Shown one piece after another: positions 1 through 5,293 of a stretch of 5,293 bases of DNA (positions are counted from its first letter, which is position 1; every line of letters starts with the position of its first letter). The notes under the pieces are model-generated. The model did no database searches. It saw only the letters and a program-made list of their open reading frames with translations, and was not told the DNA's origin. The translations under genes and the position numbers were made by a program. This DNA comes from UBA9715 sp964553375 (GTDB lineage: Bacteria > Actinomycetota > Coriobacteriia > Coriobacteriales > Eggerthellaceae): positions 1 to 5,293 of the forward strand of contig CAZKKN010000088.1 in NCBI GenBank assembly GCA_964553375.1, given 5' to 3'.

Positions 1-143
1 GTACCGCGCGGCCCCGTGAACAGATACGCATGGGAGACCTTGTTGTTCTCCAAAGCGTTCTTCAGCGTGCGCTCGATGGGCTCTTGACCCACCACATCGG
101 CGAAGACCTGCGGCCTGTATTTCCGATAAAGGGCTTCGGGCAT
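1..143 (-). CDS. dnaX: DNA polymerase III subunit gamma/tau, N-terminal fragment
   Basis: This is the 5' end of the clamp-loader ATPase subunit gene. The complete protein is the motor of the gamma/tau complex that loads the beta sliding clamp at the replication fork. Only 47 whole codons lie in the window and the gene continues past the left edge. The fragment begins MPEALYRKYRPQVFADVVGQ, the hallmark DnaX/RFC N-terminus ('YRKYRP..F.DVVGQ'), and continues with E..ERTLKNAL, then SHAYLFTGPRG, where the Walker A P-loop (GPRGTGKT in the family) is just starting. The start is the ATG ending at 143. It is preceded by GGAAGGA seven bases upstream, a good Shine-Dalgarno sequence. The gene follows dedA by 18 bp on the same strand and is probably cotranscribed with it. 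I cannot see the ATPase body, the tau-specific C-terminus or any frameshift site for gamma. Confidence 0.95.
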   Translation of the reverse strand, partial: MPEALYRKYRPQVFADVVGQEPIERTLKNALENNKVSHAYLFTGPRG

Positions 144-161
144 GGATCATTCCTTCCGTAT

Positions 162-851
162 CTAGTCCAGGGGCTCGTCTGTCCCCACGGGACGCGCGGC
201 CTTCTTGCGCGAAGAAAGCGCCCCTTTGGCAGCACCGATGATCGCAGGCAGCACCGAGATGAGGATGATGCCCATCACGATGGTGCTGAAATGCTCTTGG
301 ACGAAGGGCACGCCGCCGAAGAAGTAACCCACCAGCACGAAGAGCGTGACCCAGGATATGCCGCCGATGCAGTTGAACAGCGTGAACTTCCCGAAGTTCA
401 TATGACCCGTCCCCGCGATGAACGGCGCGAAGGTGCGGAAAAACGGCATGAACCGCGTTATCACGATGGTGAGACCGCCGTACTTGGCGAAGAAATGGTC
501 GAGCTTGGCCATGCGCTCGGGGGTAAGTGCCTTCACCTTGCCCGAATCGATGATGCGGCTCCCGAAGAAGCGGGCGATCCAATAATTGGAGGTGTTGCCC
601 AAAATGGCGGCTGCATAGAACACCACTAAAGTGGCGAAGAGGTTCAGCCCCCAGCCGTCGGCGCTGAACACGCCGCAGGCGAAAAGCAGCGAGTCGCCGG
701 GCAAAAACGGGAAGAACACCACGCCGGTCTCGATGAACACCACAAGGAAAAGCGGCCCGTAGATGTAGACCGGTCCCAAAGCGAGGATCCAAGCAGCGAT
801 ATAGGTGCGTGGATCCTTCAAGAAGCTGATGATGAATTCGATAAATCCCAT
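162..851 (-). CDS. DedA family (SNARE-associated/VTT domain) integral membrane protein
   Basis: This is a complete 229-residue inner-membrane protein of the DedA superfamily, usually about 200-230 residues. Characterised members support membrane-potential and envelope homeostasis, and some (UptA, PetA) flip undecaprenyl phosphate or phosphatidylethanolamine. The signatures are visible. Residues 41-55 hold E-T-G-x5-F-L-P-G-D-S-L-L, 133-148 hold R-F-x-P-x2-R-T-x3-P-x2-A-G, and 151-167 hold M-x5-F-x3-N-x6-W. The four charged residues known to be essential in E. coli YqjA/YghB (E39, D51, R130, R136) match here as E41, D53, R133 and R139 with identical spacing. Hydrophobic stretches lie near 15-40, 68-92, 155-180 and 188-210. 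The C-terminal tail is basic, then acidic. The ATG at 851 has GAAGGA four bases upstream. The gene sits between SRP RNA and dnaX. Which lipid it moves, if any, cannot be told from sequence alone. Confidence 0.93.
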   Translation of the reverse strand: MGFIEFIISFLKDPRTYIAAWILALGPVYIYGPLFLVVFIETGVVFFPFLPGDSLLFACGVFSADGWGLNLFATLVVFYAAAILGNTSNYWIARFFGSRIIDSGKVKALTPERMAKLDHFFAKYGGLTIVITRFMPFFRTFAPFIAGTGHMNFGKFTLFNCIGGISWVTLFVLVGYFFGGVPFVQEHFSTIVMGIILISVLPAIIGAAKGALSSRKKAARPVGTDEPLD

Positions 852-871
852 GGGTTCCTTCGTTCAGGGAG

Positions 872-890
872 GCTCAGCTACCAGCTGAGC
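872..890 (-). other. perfect hairpin between SRP RNA and dedA
   Basis: On the minus strand GCTCAGCT-GGT-AGCTGAGC forms an eight-base-pair stem with a three-base loop. It starts 8 bases past the inferred 3' end of SRP RNA and ends about 20 bases before the dedA start codon. No T-tract follows (the next bases are CTCCCTGAAC), so it is not a canonical intrinsic terminator. It could act as a 3'-processing or stabilising structure separating SRP RNA from a downstream dedA-dnaX message, or as a weak attenuator. The first 13 bases, GCTCAGCTGGTAG, match the usual tRNA D-arm sequence, but no other tRNA part is present. Confidence 0.5.
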
Positions 891-898
891 ACACAGAA

Positions 899-1003
899 GT
901 GCCCCGAAAAGACCAGGACGCTCGTCAGCGGTCCCTTATGGCTGCTTCCTCCCGGACCTGACCAGGTTCGGAACTTGGCGCCGTCCCAGTCCTTTCGAGG
1001 CAC
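899..1003 (-). ncRNA. ffs: signal recognition particle RNA, small bacterial type (4.5S/scRNA)
   Basis: This is the RNA scaffold of the bacterial signal recognition particle. It binds Ffh and, through FtsY, delivers nascent membrane proteins to the translocon. Read on the minus strand, it contains the near-invariant domain IV core GGTCAGGTCC-GGGA-GGAAGCAGCC at about 937-965. This comprises the symmetric and asymmetric internal loops that contact the Ffh M domain, capped by a GNRA tetraloop (GGGA at 950-953, rather than the commoner GGAA). The two ends, starting GTGCCTCGAAAGG and ending TTTTCGGGGCAC, pair over 22 consecutive positions (with G-U pairs). This gives a rod of about 105 nt and sets the boundaries. 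There is no Alu domain (helices 1-4) as in Bacillus. Exact mature ends could shift by a few bases. The gene lies upstream of dedA-dnaX, consistent with the frequent ffs-dnaX linkage in Gram-positives. Confidence 0.95.
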
Positions 1004-1022
1004 TAAAACTCCTACAGGTTGA

Positions 1023-1062
1023 AGTATACGCCACAACCCCGGCCAGAGGCGGTAATTTTACC
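1023..1062 (-). promoter_or_regulatory. probable SRP RNA promoter with upstream AT-rich palindrome
   Basis: On the minus strand TATACT at 1028-1023 matches five of six bases of the sigma-70 -10 consensus. It would place transcription start near 1015-1016, about a dozen bases before the mature SRP RNA 5' end. No good -35 hexamer sits 16-18 bases upstream. Instead GGTAA-AA-TTACC lies at 1051-1062, an AT-rich inverted repeat in otherwise GC-rich sequence and roughly where an UP element or activator site would fall. The -10 call is moderately supported, and the role of the palindrome is inference. Confidence 0.45.
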
Positions 1063-1084
1063 AGACGCCCACAATGCCCGGCAT

Positions 1085-1112
1085 CCGGCCAGCGTTTCAC
1101 CCAACGCTCCGG
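1085..1112 (-). terminator. possible weak terminator hairpin after the symporter gene
   Basis: Twelve bases downstream of the symporter stop codon, the minus strand reads CCGG-AGCGTT, loop GGGTGA, AACGCT-GG-CCGG. This forms a ten-base-pair stem with a two-base bulge. No uridine tract follows, so it is not a standard intrinsic terminator. It may stabilise the 3' end or work with Rho. It lies between the symporter gene and the SRP RNA promoter. Confidence 0.3.
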
Positions 1113-1124
1113 TCAACGCCCTGC

Positions 1125-2582
1125 TCAGCGCTCTTCCTTGGAGATGCCGAAATCGCCCTCTTGGCCTATCTCGATGGGGTCGCCGTGATCCACGAAATCC
1201 CGGTAGCCCACCGGTTGCTCGCTTTCTTGCAGCGCGTCGTTGCTCACCACCGCATAGTCACGATTCTTGAACACCGAGGCATCCAGCATGCCGGTGAGCT
1301 TCGCCATGACCATGGTCACCATGGCATCTCCGGTGATGTTGATGGCGGTACGCCCCATATCCAGCAAGCGGTCGATGCCCATGATCATGGCAACACCCTC
1401 GGCCGGCAGCCCCACGGATTCGAAGACCATGGCAAGCATGATAGTGCCCACACCGGGCACCCCGGCGGTGCCGATGGAGGCGCTCACCGCCGTGACCACA
1501 ACGGTGACCAAAGCCGCAAAGGAGAGGTCTATACCGAAGGCCTGGGCCACGAATATCACCGCAGCTCCCTGCATGATAGCCGTGCCATCCATGTTGATGG
1601 TGGCGCCAAGAGGAATGGTGAACGAAGCGATTTTGGGGTCCACACCGCATTTCTTCTCAAGGGTCTCCATGTTGAGCGGGATGGTGGCGTTGGAGGAGCT
1701 GGTGGAGAACGCGAAGAGCATGACCGGCAGCATCTTGCGCAGGAAATGGAACGGGTTCAAACGCGTGACCAGGAACAATATGAGCATGTAGACCACGAGC
1801 AACTGCACGAACAGACCCAGATACACCGTGGCGATGAACTTCACCATGGGCAGGATGCCCTCGATGCCCAGATTGGCGAACGTGCGTGCGATGAGGCAGA
1901 AGATGCCGATGGGCGCCACCTTCAAGATGATGCCGATCATGTACATCATCACGGCATTGAACTGGGTGAAGAAGCGATTCACCGTGGCCACCTTGGTGCC
2001 CAAGCGCCCCAGGATGAAACCGAGCACCAAGGCGAAGAAGATGATCTGGAGCATGGTTCCGCTGTTCATGGCTGCCACTATATTGGTGGGGATGATATTG
2101 ATGAGCATGTCGGCCATGGTTTGCTCGGTGGTGGTCGCCGATGGCTCCACTCGGGTTATGGAGGCCAGATCAAGGCCCACGCCGGGAGCGGTGATTTGGG
2201 CTAAGGCGATGGCGATGCACACCGCCAGAGCCGTGGTGAACAGGTAGAGCAGGATGGTTCCCACGCCCACTTTACCGAGCATCTTGGGGTCGCTCATGGA
2301 AGCGGCGCCGCAGACGATGGAGCAGAAGACCAAAGGCACCACGAGCATCTGCATGAGGCGGATGAACCACTGACCCAGCACATAGAAGACGCCTTCGATC
2401 ACATAGACGTCCATAATGGAGCCCTCGGGTATGGTGAATGAGCCCAGGATGCCGCAGATAATGCCCGCCACCAGCGCGATGAGGATCCAGGTGGTGAGCG
2501 ATGAGGAGCGCTTCGGCTCGCTTGGATGATGCTTGCGCTGATCCTCGGTCGCGCTATTGTCCATGCCGCCCATGTCGCCCAT
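1125..2582 (-). CDS. dicarboxylate/acidic amino acid:cation symporter (DAACS/SLC1 family)
   Basis: This 485-residue secondary transporter probably imports glutamate, aspartate or C4-dicarboxylates with Na+ or H+ across the cytoplasmic membrane. The SLC1/GltPh fold is visible. Scaffold helices occupy about 30-270. The serine-rich hairpin 1 motif S-T-S-S-S-N is at 293-298, N-M-D-G-T in TM7 at 330-334, and hairpin 2 S-I-G-T-A-G-V-P-G at 369-377. TM8 carries D404, D408, R411, T412, N415 and D419, matching GltPh D390, D394, R397, T398, N401 and D405. The TM8 arginine, which binds the substrate side-chain carboxylate, favours acidic substrates over neutral ones. A hydrophilic N-terminus and an acidic C-terminal tail of about 45 residues flank the core. 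I chose the ATG ending at 2582 because GAAGGGGG stands four bases upstream. A farther in-frame ATG at 2618 has no Shine-Dalgarno and overlaps a -10 box. GltP, GltT and DctA cannot be separated by sequence here. Confidence 0.93.
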   Translation of the reverse strand: MGDMGGMDNSATEDQRKHHPSEPKRSSSLTTWILIALVAGIICGILGSFTIPEGSIMDVYVIEGVFYVLGQWFIRLMQMLVVPLVFCSIVCGAASMSDPKMLGKVGVGTILLYLFTTALAVCIAIALAQITAPGVGLDLASITRVEPSATTTEQTMADMLINIIPTNIVAAMNSGTMLQIIFFALVLGFILGRLGTKVATVNRFFTQFNAVMMYMIGIILKVAPIGIFCLIARTFANLGIEGILPMVKFIATVYLGLFVQLLVVYMLILFLVTRLNPFHFLRKMLPVMLFAFSTSSSNATIPLNMETLEKKCGVDPKIASFTIPLGATINMDGTAIMQGAAVIFVAQAFGIDLSFAALVTVVVTAVSASIGTAGVPGVGTIMLAMVFESVGLPAEGVAMIMGIDRLLDMGRTAINITGDAMVTMVMAKLTGMLDASVFKNRDYAVVSNDALQESEQPVGYRDFVDHGDPIEIGQEGDFGISKEER

Positions 2583-2586
2583 GAAA

Positions 2587-2594
2587 CCCCCTTC
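2587..2594 (-). promoter_or_regulatory. ribosome binding site that decides the symporter start
   Basis: GAAGGGGG followed by TTTC and ATG places a strong Shine-Dalgarno four bases from the start codon ending at 2582 (seven from its AAGG core). The alternative ATG 36 bases upstream has only ATTCGCGGT before it. This supports the 485-residue product over the 497-residue reading. Confidence 0.7.
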
Positions 2595-2613
2595 GCCAGA
2601 CTGTTGCGCACCT

Positions 2614-2644
2614 ATCATACCGCGAATCCGTTGGATAATCCCAA
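2614..2644 (-). promoter_or_regulatory. probable promoter of the symporter gene
   Basis: On the minus strand TATGAT at 2619-2614 matches five of six bases of the -10 consensus, with TTGGGA (four of six) at 2644-2639 and a rather long 19-base spacer. Transcription would begin near 2607, giving a leader of about 25 bases containing the Shine-Dalgarno. The -35 region overlaps the imperfect inverted repeat GTTGGGATTATCCAAC (2630-2645), which could be an operator, though that is speculative. Confidence 0.45.
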
Positions 2645-2730
2645 CACCGCCCCTGAAATGCCCTTTTGCCTGAATCGCACGTCAAAGGAAACAATTTGAC
2701 AACCAAAGTAGGCAATTGGGGACAATCCGC

Positions 2731-2758
2731 TTGCCCGCACTCTGTTCCCTGATATACT
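2731..2758 (+). promoter_or_regulatory. candidate promoter for the anchored hypothetical protein
   Basis: TTGCCC at 2731-2736 (four of six against TTGACA) and TATACT at 2753-2758 (five of six) are separated by 16 bases. Start would be near 2765, leaving an untranslated leader of about 100 bases before the GTG at 2865. It diverges from the symporter promoter. A perfect TTGACA at 2696-2701 has no matching -10 at normal spacing and was not preferred. Confidence 0.4.
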
Positions 2759-2772
2759 TCCCCTGCGATAAT

Positions 2773-2790
2773 TGCGCTGTCCTGCGCTGT
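2773..2790. repeat. tandem 8-bp direct repeat with 10-bp period
   Basis: TGCGCTGT occurs at 2773-2780 and again at 2783-2790, exactly ten bases apart (one helical turn), just downstream of the candidate plus-strand promoter. Such spacing suits a protein binding site on one DNA face, but two copies in GC-rich sequence could arise by chance. Confidence 0.35.
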
Positions 2791-2864
2791 TGCGAGCCTG
2801 CCGGTTGTGAGCCCGCGCACCCATTCAGCCTATCGCAATATGATGATCCACGGAAGAATCGCAG

Positions 2865-3503
2865 GTGACACGGGCCTCGCCCGGAAAAAGCATGGCGCCA
2901 AGCGCGAACGCATACAAGAAGCGCGGTAGCAGGGTGGTAACCCCTGTTGTCATCGGCATTTGCCTGGTGGTGATCGTGATCACCCTGTTTTTCGCCCTGT
3001 GGAACAACGGCGCGTTCCTGCCGAACTGGGTCGCTTGGAAGCGATACGCCACCGAGATGGATATCAATGGCAACGGCGCCACCGAAGAGGTCATTCTGAC
3101 CAACCGCCACCTCACGATCATCGATGACGAAGGAGATCACTGCGTTACCCCAAACGAATGGCTGGTCTCGGACGTGAATGTGGGCGACATCAACGGTGAC
3201 GGCACACCGGAGCTCATCGTGCTCTTCTGGCAACGCGACCAAGAAGGGGCCACCTACCGGCTTCCCTTATCTCCCACGGGCGAGGGCTTCTCCCAGCACC
3301 TGCTCGTATTCGATTACGAAAACGACGAGATCAAACCCATCTGGATGTCGTCTCCGCTGCGCTTCGATGTGAAGGAGGCCCGGCTGGAAAGCAACGGCTC
3401 TTTGAGCATCGAGCTGACCAATGGCGACATAACCCATTGGGCATGGCAGAACCCCGGCTTCCTCTTGGAAGACGATATCGTGCCCTTAGCCGCGTCCATC
3501 TAA
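2865..3503 (+). CDS. membrane-anchored hypothetical protein with DxNxDG (VCBS/FG-GAP-like) loops
   Basis: This is a 212-residue protein I cannot assign to a characterised function. A basic N-terminus (K18, K19, R20, R23) precedes one hydrophobic segment at about 24-46, predicting an N-in, C-out single-pass anchor. There is no lipobox. The remaining 165 residues should be extracytoplasmic. They contain two Ca-loop-like motifs, D66-I-N-G-N-G-A-T-E-E and D108-I-N-G-D-G-T-P-E-L, each leading into a hydrophobic beta-like strand (VIL, LIVL). This is typical of VCBS/FG-GAP beta-propeller blades. Aromatic-rich segments follow (FWQRD, HLLVFDYENDEIKPIWMSS). The fragment is too short for a whole seven-bladed propeller. 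Start: GTG at 2865 with GGAAG eight bases upstream. An ATG at 2892 with GGAAA nearby is a plausible alternative nine codons in. It is the only plus-strand gene, divergent from the symporter and convergent with aspS, so it is probably monocistronic. It may be an accessory surface or sensor protein, but that is conjecture. Confidence 0.8.
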   Translation: MTRASPGKSMAPSANAYKKRGSRVVTPVVIGICLVVIVITLFFALWNNGAFLPNWVAWKRYATEMDINGNGATEEVILTNRHLTIIDDEGDHCVTPNEWLVSDVNVGDINGDGTPELIVLFWQRDQEGATYRLPLSPTGEGFSQHLLVFDYENDEIKPIWMSSPLRFDVKEARLESNGSLSIELTNGDITHWAWQNPGFLLEDDIVPLAASI

Positions 3504-3560
3504 GCTCCAGGCCCTCAAGCTGACGATTGACGGATCCGCGCAAGCGCGCCTTCACACTTA

Positions 3561-3589
3561 AAGGGAAAGGGCGCACCTAAAGGGTGCGC
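3561..3589 (-). terminator. intrinsic terminator-like hairpin overlapping the aspS stop codon
   Basis: On the minus strand GCGCACC-CTTTA-GGTGCGC (3589-3571) forms a seven-base-pair GC-rich stem with a five-base loop. It is followed by the pyrimidine-rich tract CCTTTCCCTTTAA. The aspS TAG (3579-3577) falls in the loop and first base of the descending stem, so termination must occur just after the last codons are translated. The T-tract is interrupted by cytosines, making this a moderate terminator. The opposite strand lacks a U-tract after the stem, so it serves the convergent gene poorly. Confidence 0.55.
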
Positions 3590-5293
3590 AGGGAGACCTC
3601 TTTCAGCTGACGGGCAGTGACCGAGGAAGGTGCCCCGGTCATGGGGTCGGCTGCGCTGCTGGTCTTGGGGAAGGCGATGACATCGCGAATGGAATCCTTG
3701 CCGGCAAGCAGCATGACCAGGCGGTCCAGGCCCAACGCGATGCCTCCATGGGGAGGTGCGCCCAAATCCAGTGCGTTCAGCAGGTGGCCGAACTTCTCGT
3801 CTATCTCCTCATCGGTCAGCCCTAAACGTTTGAGCACCCGACGCTGCAGGTCGGCTTGGTGGATACGGATAGTGCCACCGCCCACTTCGAAGCCATCCAT
3901 CACCAGGTCGTAGGAATAGCTTCCGCACTCCAGCGGCGCATCTTCTATCTTGTCGATGTCCTCTTCGCGGATCATGGTGAACGGGTGATGCTCGGCGGAG
4001 TATTTCTTCTCGTCCTCGTCGTATTTGAACATGGGGAAGTTCACCACCCAAAGAAGCGAGTGGCCCTCGCGCGGGATGTCCAGGGCGTCAGCCATAGCCA
4101 AGCGCAGCGCCGAGAGCACCGCATTGGCCACCTCGGGCTTGTCGGCCGCGAACAGCAGCAGATCGCCTGGTTCCACGTCCATGGCCTCTTTGAGGGCGGC
4201 CCATTCCTCGTCGGTGAAGAACTTCTTGATGGGGCTTTTCTCCTGGCCATCAGAGGTGAATGCCACCCAAGCCATGCCCTTGGCACCGTTCTCGGCGGCG
4301 ATGTCGGCGAGTTTCTCCACCTCGCCGCGGCTCCAATCACCGGCCCCCTTGGCGTTGATGGCCTTCACCACGCCGCCCGAGGAAGCCACCGAGGAGAACA
4401 CCTTGAAGCCCGTTTCCTTAACGATGGAGGTGATGTCGTGGAGCTCCATGCCGAAGCGCGTGTCGGGGCGGTCGTTGCCGAACCGCTCCATGGCCTCGCT
4501 GTATTCCATGCGCTGGAGGGGGAATTCGTGCTCTACGCCCACTGCGGCCAAGGTCTCCTTCATAACGTCTTCCATCAGATCGATGACGTCGTCGCCTTCC
4601 ACGAAGGACATCTCGATGTCAACCTGAGTGAACTCCGGTTGGCGATCGGCGCGCAAGTCCTCGTCGCGGAAGCAACGGGCGATCTGGTAATAGCGCTCCA
4701 CGCCGCCCACCATGAGCATCTGCTTGAACTGCTGGGGGCTCTGGGGCAATGCGTAGAACCTCCCCGGATTGGGGCGGCTGGGCACGATGTAGTCGCGAGC
4801 GCCCTCAGGGGTGGAGTTGGCCAAGATGGGGGTTTCCACCTCGATGAAATCCCGCTCGTTGAGCGCCTTGCGAAGCGCGGTGTTCACTTCATGGCGCAGC
4901 TTGAGGTTGCTATACATCTCCGGGCGGCGCAGATCCAGGTAGCGCCATTTCATGCGGGCGGTCTCGTCGGTCTCTATGCCATCCTCAATGCTGAACGGCG
5001 GCGTTTTGGACTTGTTGAGCACTTCCAAATCGCTCGCAAGCACCTCTATCTCGCCGGTGGCCATGTTGGGATTGATGGCCTCTTCGTCGCGCAGGCGCAC
5101 CTTGCCGATCACCTTGAGCACATCTTCACGGCTGAAATGCTCAGCGGTGGCGAACTGCTCGGCGCTCACGCAATCGGGGTCCACCACGATCTGGGTGTAG
5201 CCCGTGCGGTCGCGCAGGTCCACGAAGATCAGGCCGCCATGATCGCGCGTATGCCATGCCCAGCCGGTCAGCGTCACTTCCTCGCCGCAATCG
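3577..5293 (-). CDS. aspS: aspartyl-tRNA synthetase (bacterial type), missing the first ~20 residues
   Basis: This class II synthetase charges tRNA with aspartate in the cytoplasm. The window holds 571 residues to the C-terminus, and the gene continues past the right edge. The reading frame is open upstream of the GTG at 5277 (D-C-G-E-E precede it), and homologues start about 20 residues earlier, so that GTG is an internal valine. Numbering from this valine, the OB-fold anticodon domain spans about 1-90. Motif 1 lies near 125-150, and P-E-G-A-R-D-Y at 157-163 lines the active site. Motif 2 is F-R-D-E-D-L-R-A-D-R-Q-P-E-F at 203-216. The bacterial GAD insertion lies at about 285-400, and motif 3 is G-L-D-R-L at 516-520. 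The residue after R-D in the OB fold is His (codon 5239-5241), as in non-discriminating AspRS. Length and motif order look normal, with no frameshift. Confidence 0.97.
   Translation of the reverse strand, partial: DCGEEVTLTGWAWHTRDHGGLIFVDLRDRTGYTQIVVDPDCVSAEQFATAEHFSREDVLKVIGKVRLRDEEAINPNMATGEIEVLASDLEVLNKSKTPPFSIEDGIETDETARMKWRYLDLRRPEMYSNLKLRHEVNTALRKALNERDFIEVETPILANSTPEGARDYIVPSRPNPGRFYALPQSPQQFKQMLMVGGVERYYQIARCFRDEDLRADRQPEFTQVDIEMSFVEGDDVIDLMEDVMKETLAAVGVEHEFPLQRMEYSEAMERFGNDRPDTRFGMELHDITSIVKETGFKVFSSVASSGGVVKAINAKGAGDWSRGEVEKLADIAAENGAKGMAWVAFTSDGQEKSPIKKFFTDEEWAALKEAMDVEPGDLLLFAADKPEVANAVLSALRLAMADALDIPREGHSLLWVVNFPMFKYDEDEKKYSAEHHPFTMIREEDIDKIEDAPLECGSYSYDLVMDGFEVGGGTIRIHQADLQRRVLKRLGLTDEEIDEKFGHLLNALDLGAPPHGGIALGLDRLVMLLAGKDSIRDVIAFPKTSSAADPMTGAPSSVTARQLKEVSLRTL

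Noticed and set aside
30..629. Plus-strand open frame of 199 codons over dnaX and dedA
   Set aside because: It overlaps two confidently identified genes on the other strand and has a low-complexity charged composition typical of shadow frames.
862..900. A tRNA gene suggested by the D-arm-like bases
   Set aside because: No anticodon arm, T-arm or acceptor stem can be formed with the flanking sequence, which is hemmed in by SRP RNA and the dedA start.
1074..2204. Long plus-strand open frame of 376 codons opposite the symporter gene, rich in His, Asp and Gly
   Set aside because: It is antisense to a clearly conserved transporter. The odd composition is what GC-biased codons give in the opposite strand, and it shows no recognisable domain.
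2696..2701. Perfect TTGACA as a plus-strand -35 box
   Set aside because: No acceptable -10 lies 16-18 bases downstream. The nearest candidate, GACAAT, has 19-base spacing and only four matches.
2682..3242. Minus-strand open frame of 186 codons opposite the hypothetical plus-strand gene
   Set aside because: The plus-strand frame has a coherent anchor and two motif repeats. This one lacks any domain pattern and runs through the intergenic promoter region.
4025..4627. Plus-strand open frame of 200 codons inside aspS
   Set aside because: It is a Ser/Thr-rich shadow frame antisense to the conserved synthetase core.
5275..5277. GTG as the start codon of aspS
   Set aside because: The frame stays open to the window edge with D-C-G-E-E before it, and AspRS homologues align upstream, so this is an internal valine.

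Overview
The window looks like a stretch of ordinary chromosome from a GC-rich bacterium. Small-type SRP RNA next to dnaX, a His in the AspRS anticodon-binding domain that is common in actinobacterial enzymes, and G/C-rich third codon positions all fit a high-GC Gram-positive. My best guess is the Actinomycetota, perhaps the Coriobacteriia (Eggerthella/Slackia-like). The lineage is an inference from sequence style, not a database match. I see no mobile element, CRISPR array, prophage gene or defence system.

Layout from left to right. Positions 1-1003 on the minus strand hold an information-processing and membrane cluster, read right to left: a small SRP RNA (899-1003), a complete DedA-family membrane protein gene (162-851), and the first 47 codons of dnaX (DNA polymerase III gamma/tau), which runs off the left edge. 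The 18-bp gap between dedA and dnaX, filled by the dnaX ribosome binding site, suggests cotranscription. Upstream, also on the minus strand, is a complete dicarboxylate/acidic amino acid:cation symporter gene (1125-2582) with its own recognisable promoter and Shine-Dalgarno sequence.

The 282-bp divergent region 2583-2864 carries the symporter promoter, a candidate plus-strand promoter and a short direct repeat. The only plus-strand gene (2865-3503) encodes a single-pass membrane-anchored protein of unknown function, with two Asp/Asn-rich calcium-loop-like motifs in its predicted extracytoplasmic part. It is convergent with aspS (3577-5293, minus strand, 5' end beyond the right edge), whose stop codon lies inside a terminator-like hairpin.

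The genes serve separate housekeeping tasks: targeting of membrane proteins (SRP RNA), envelope lipid homeostasis (DedA), replication (dnaX), uptake of acidic nutrients (symporter) and aspartyl-tRNA synthesis (aspS). The least understood item is the 212-residue anchored protein. The most testable biochemical prediction is that the AspRS is non-discriminating. I found no convincing new multi-gene system.
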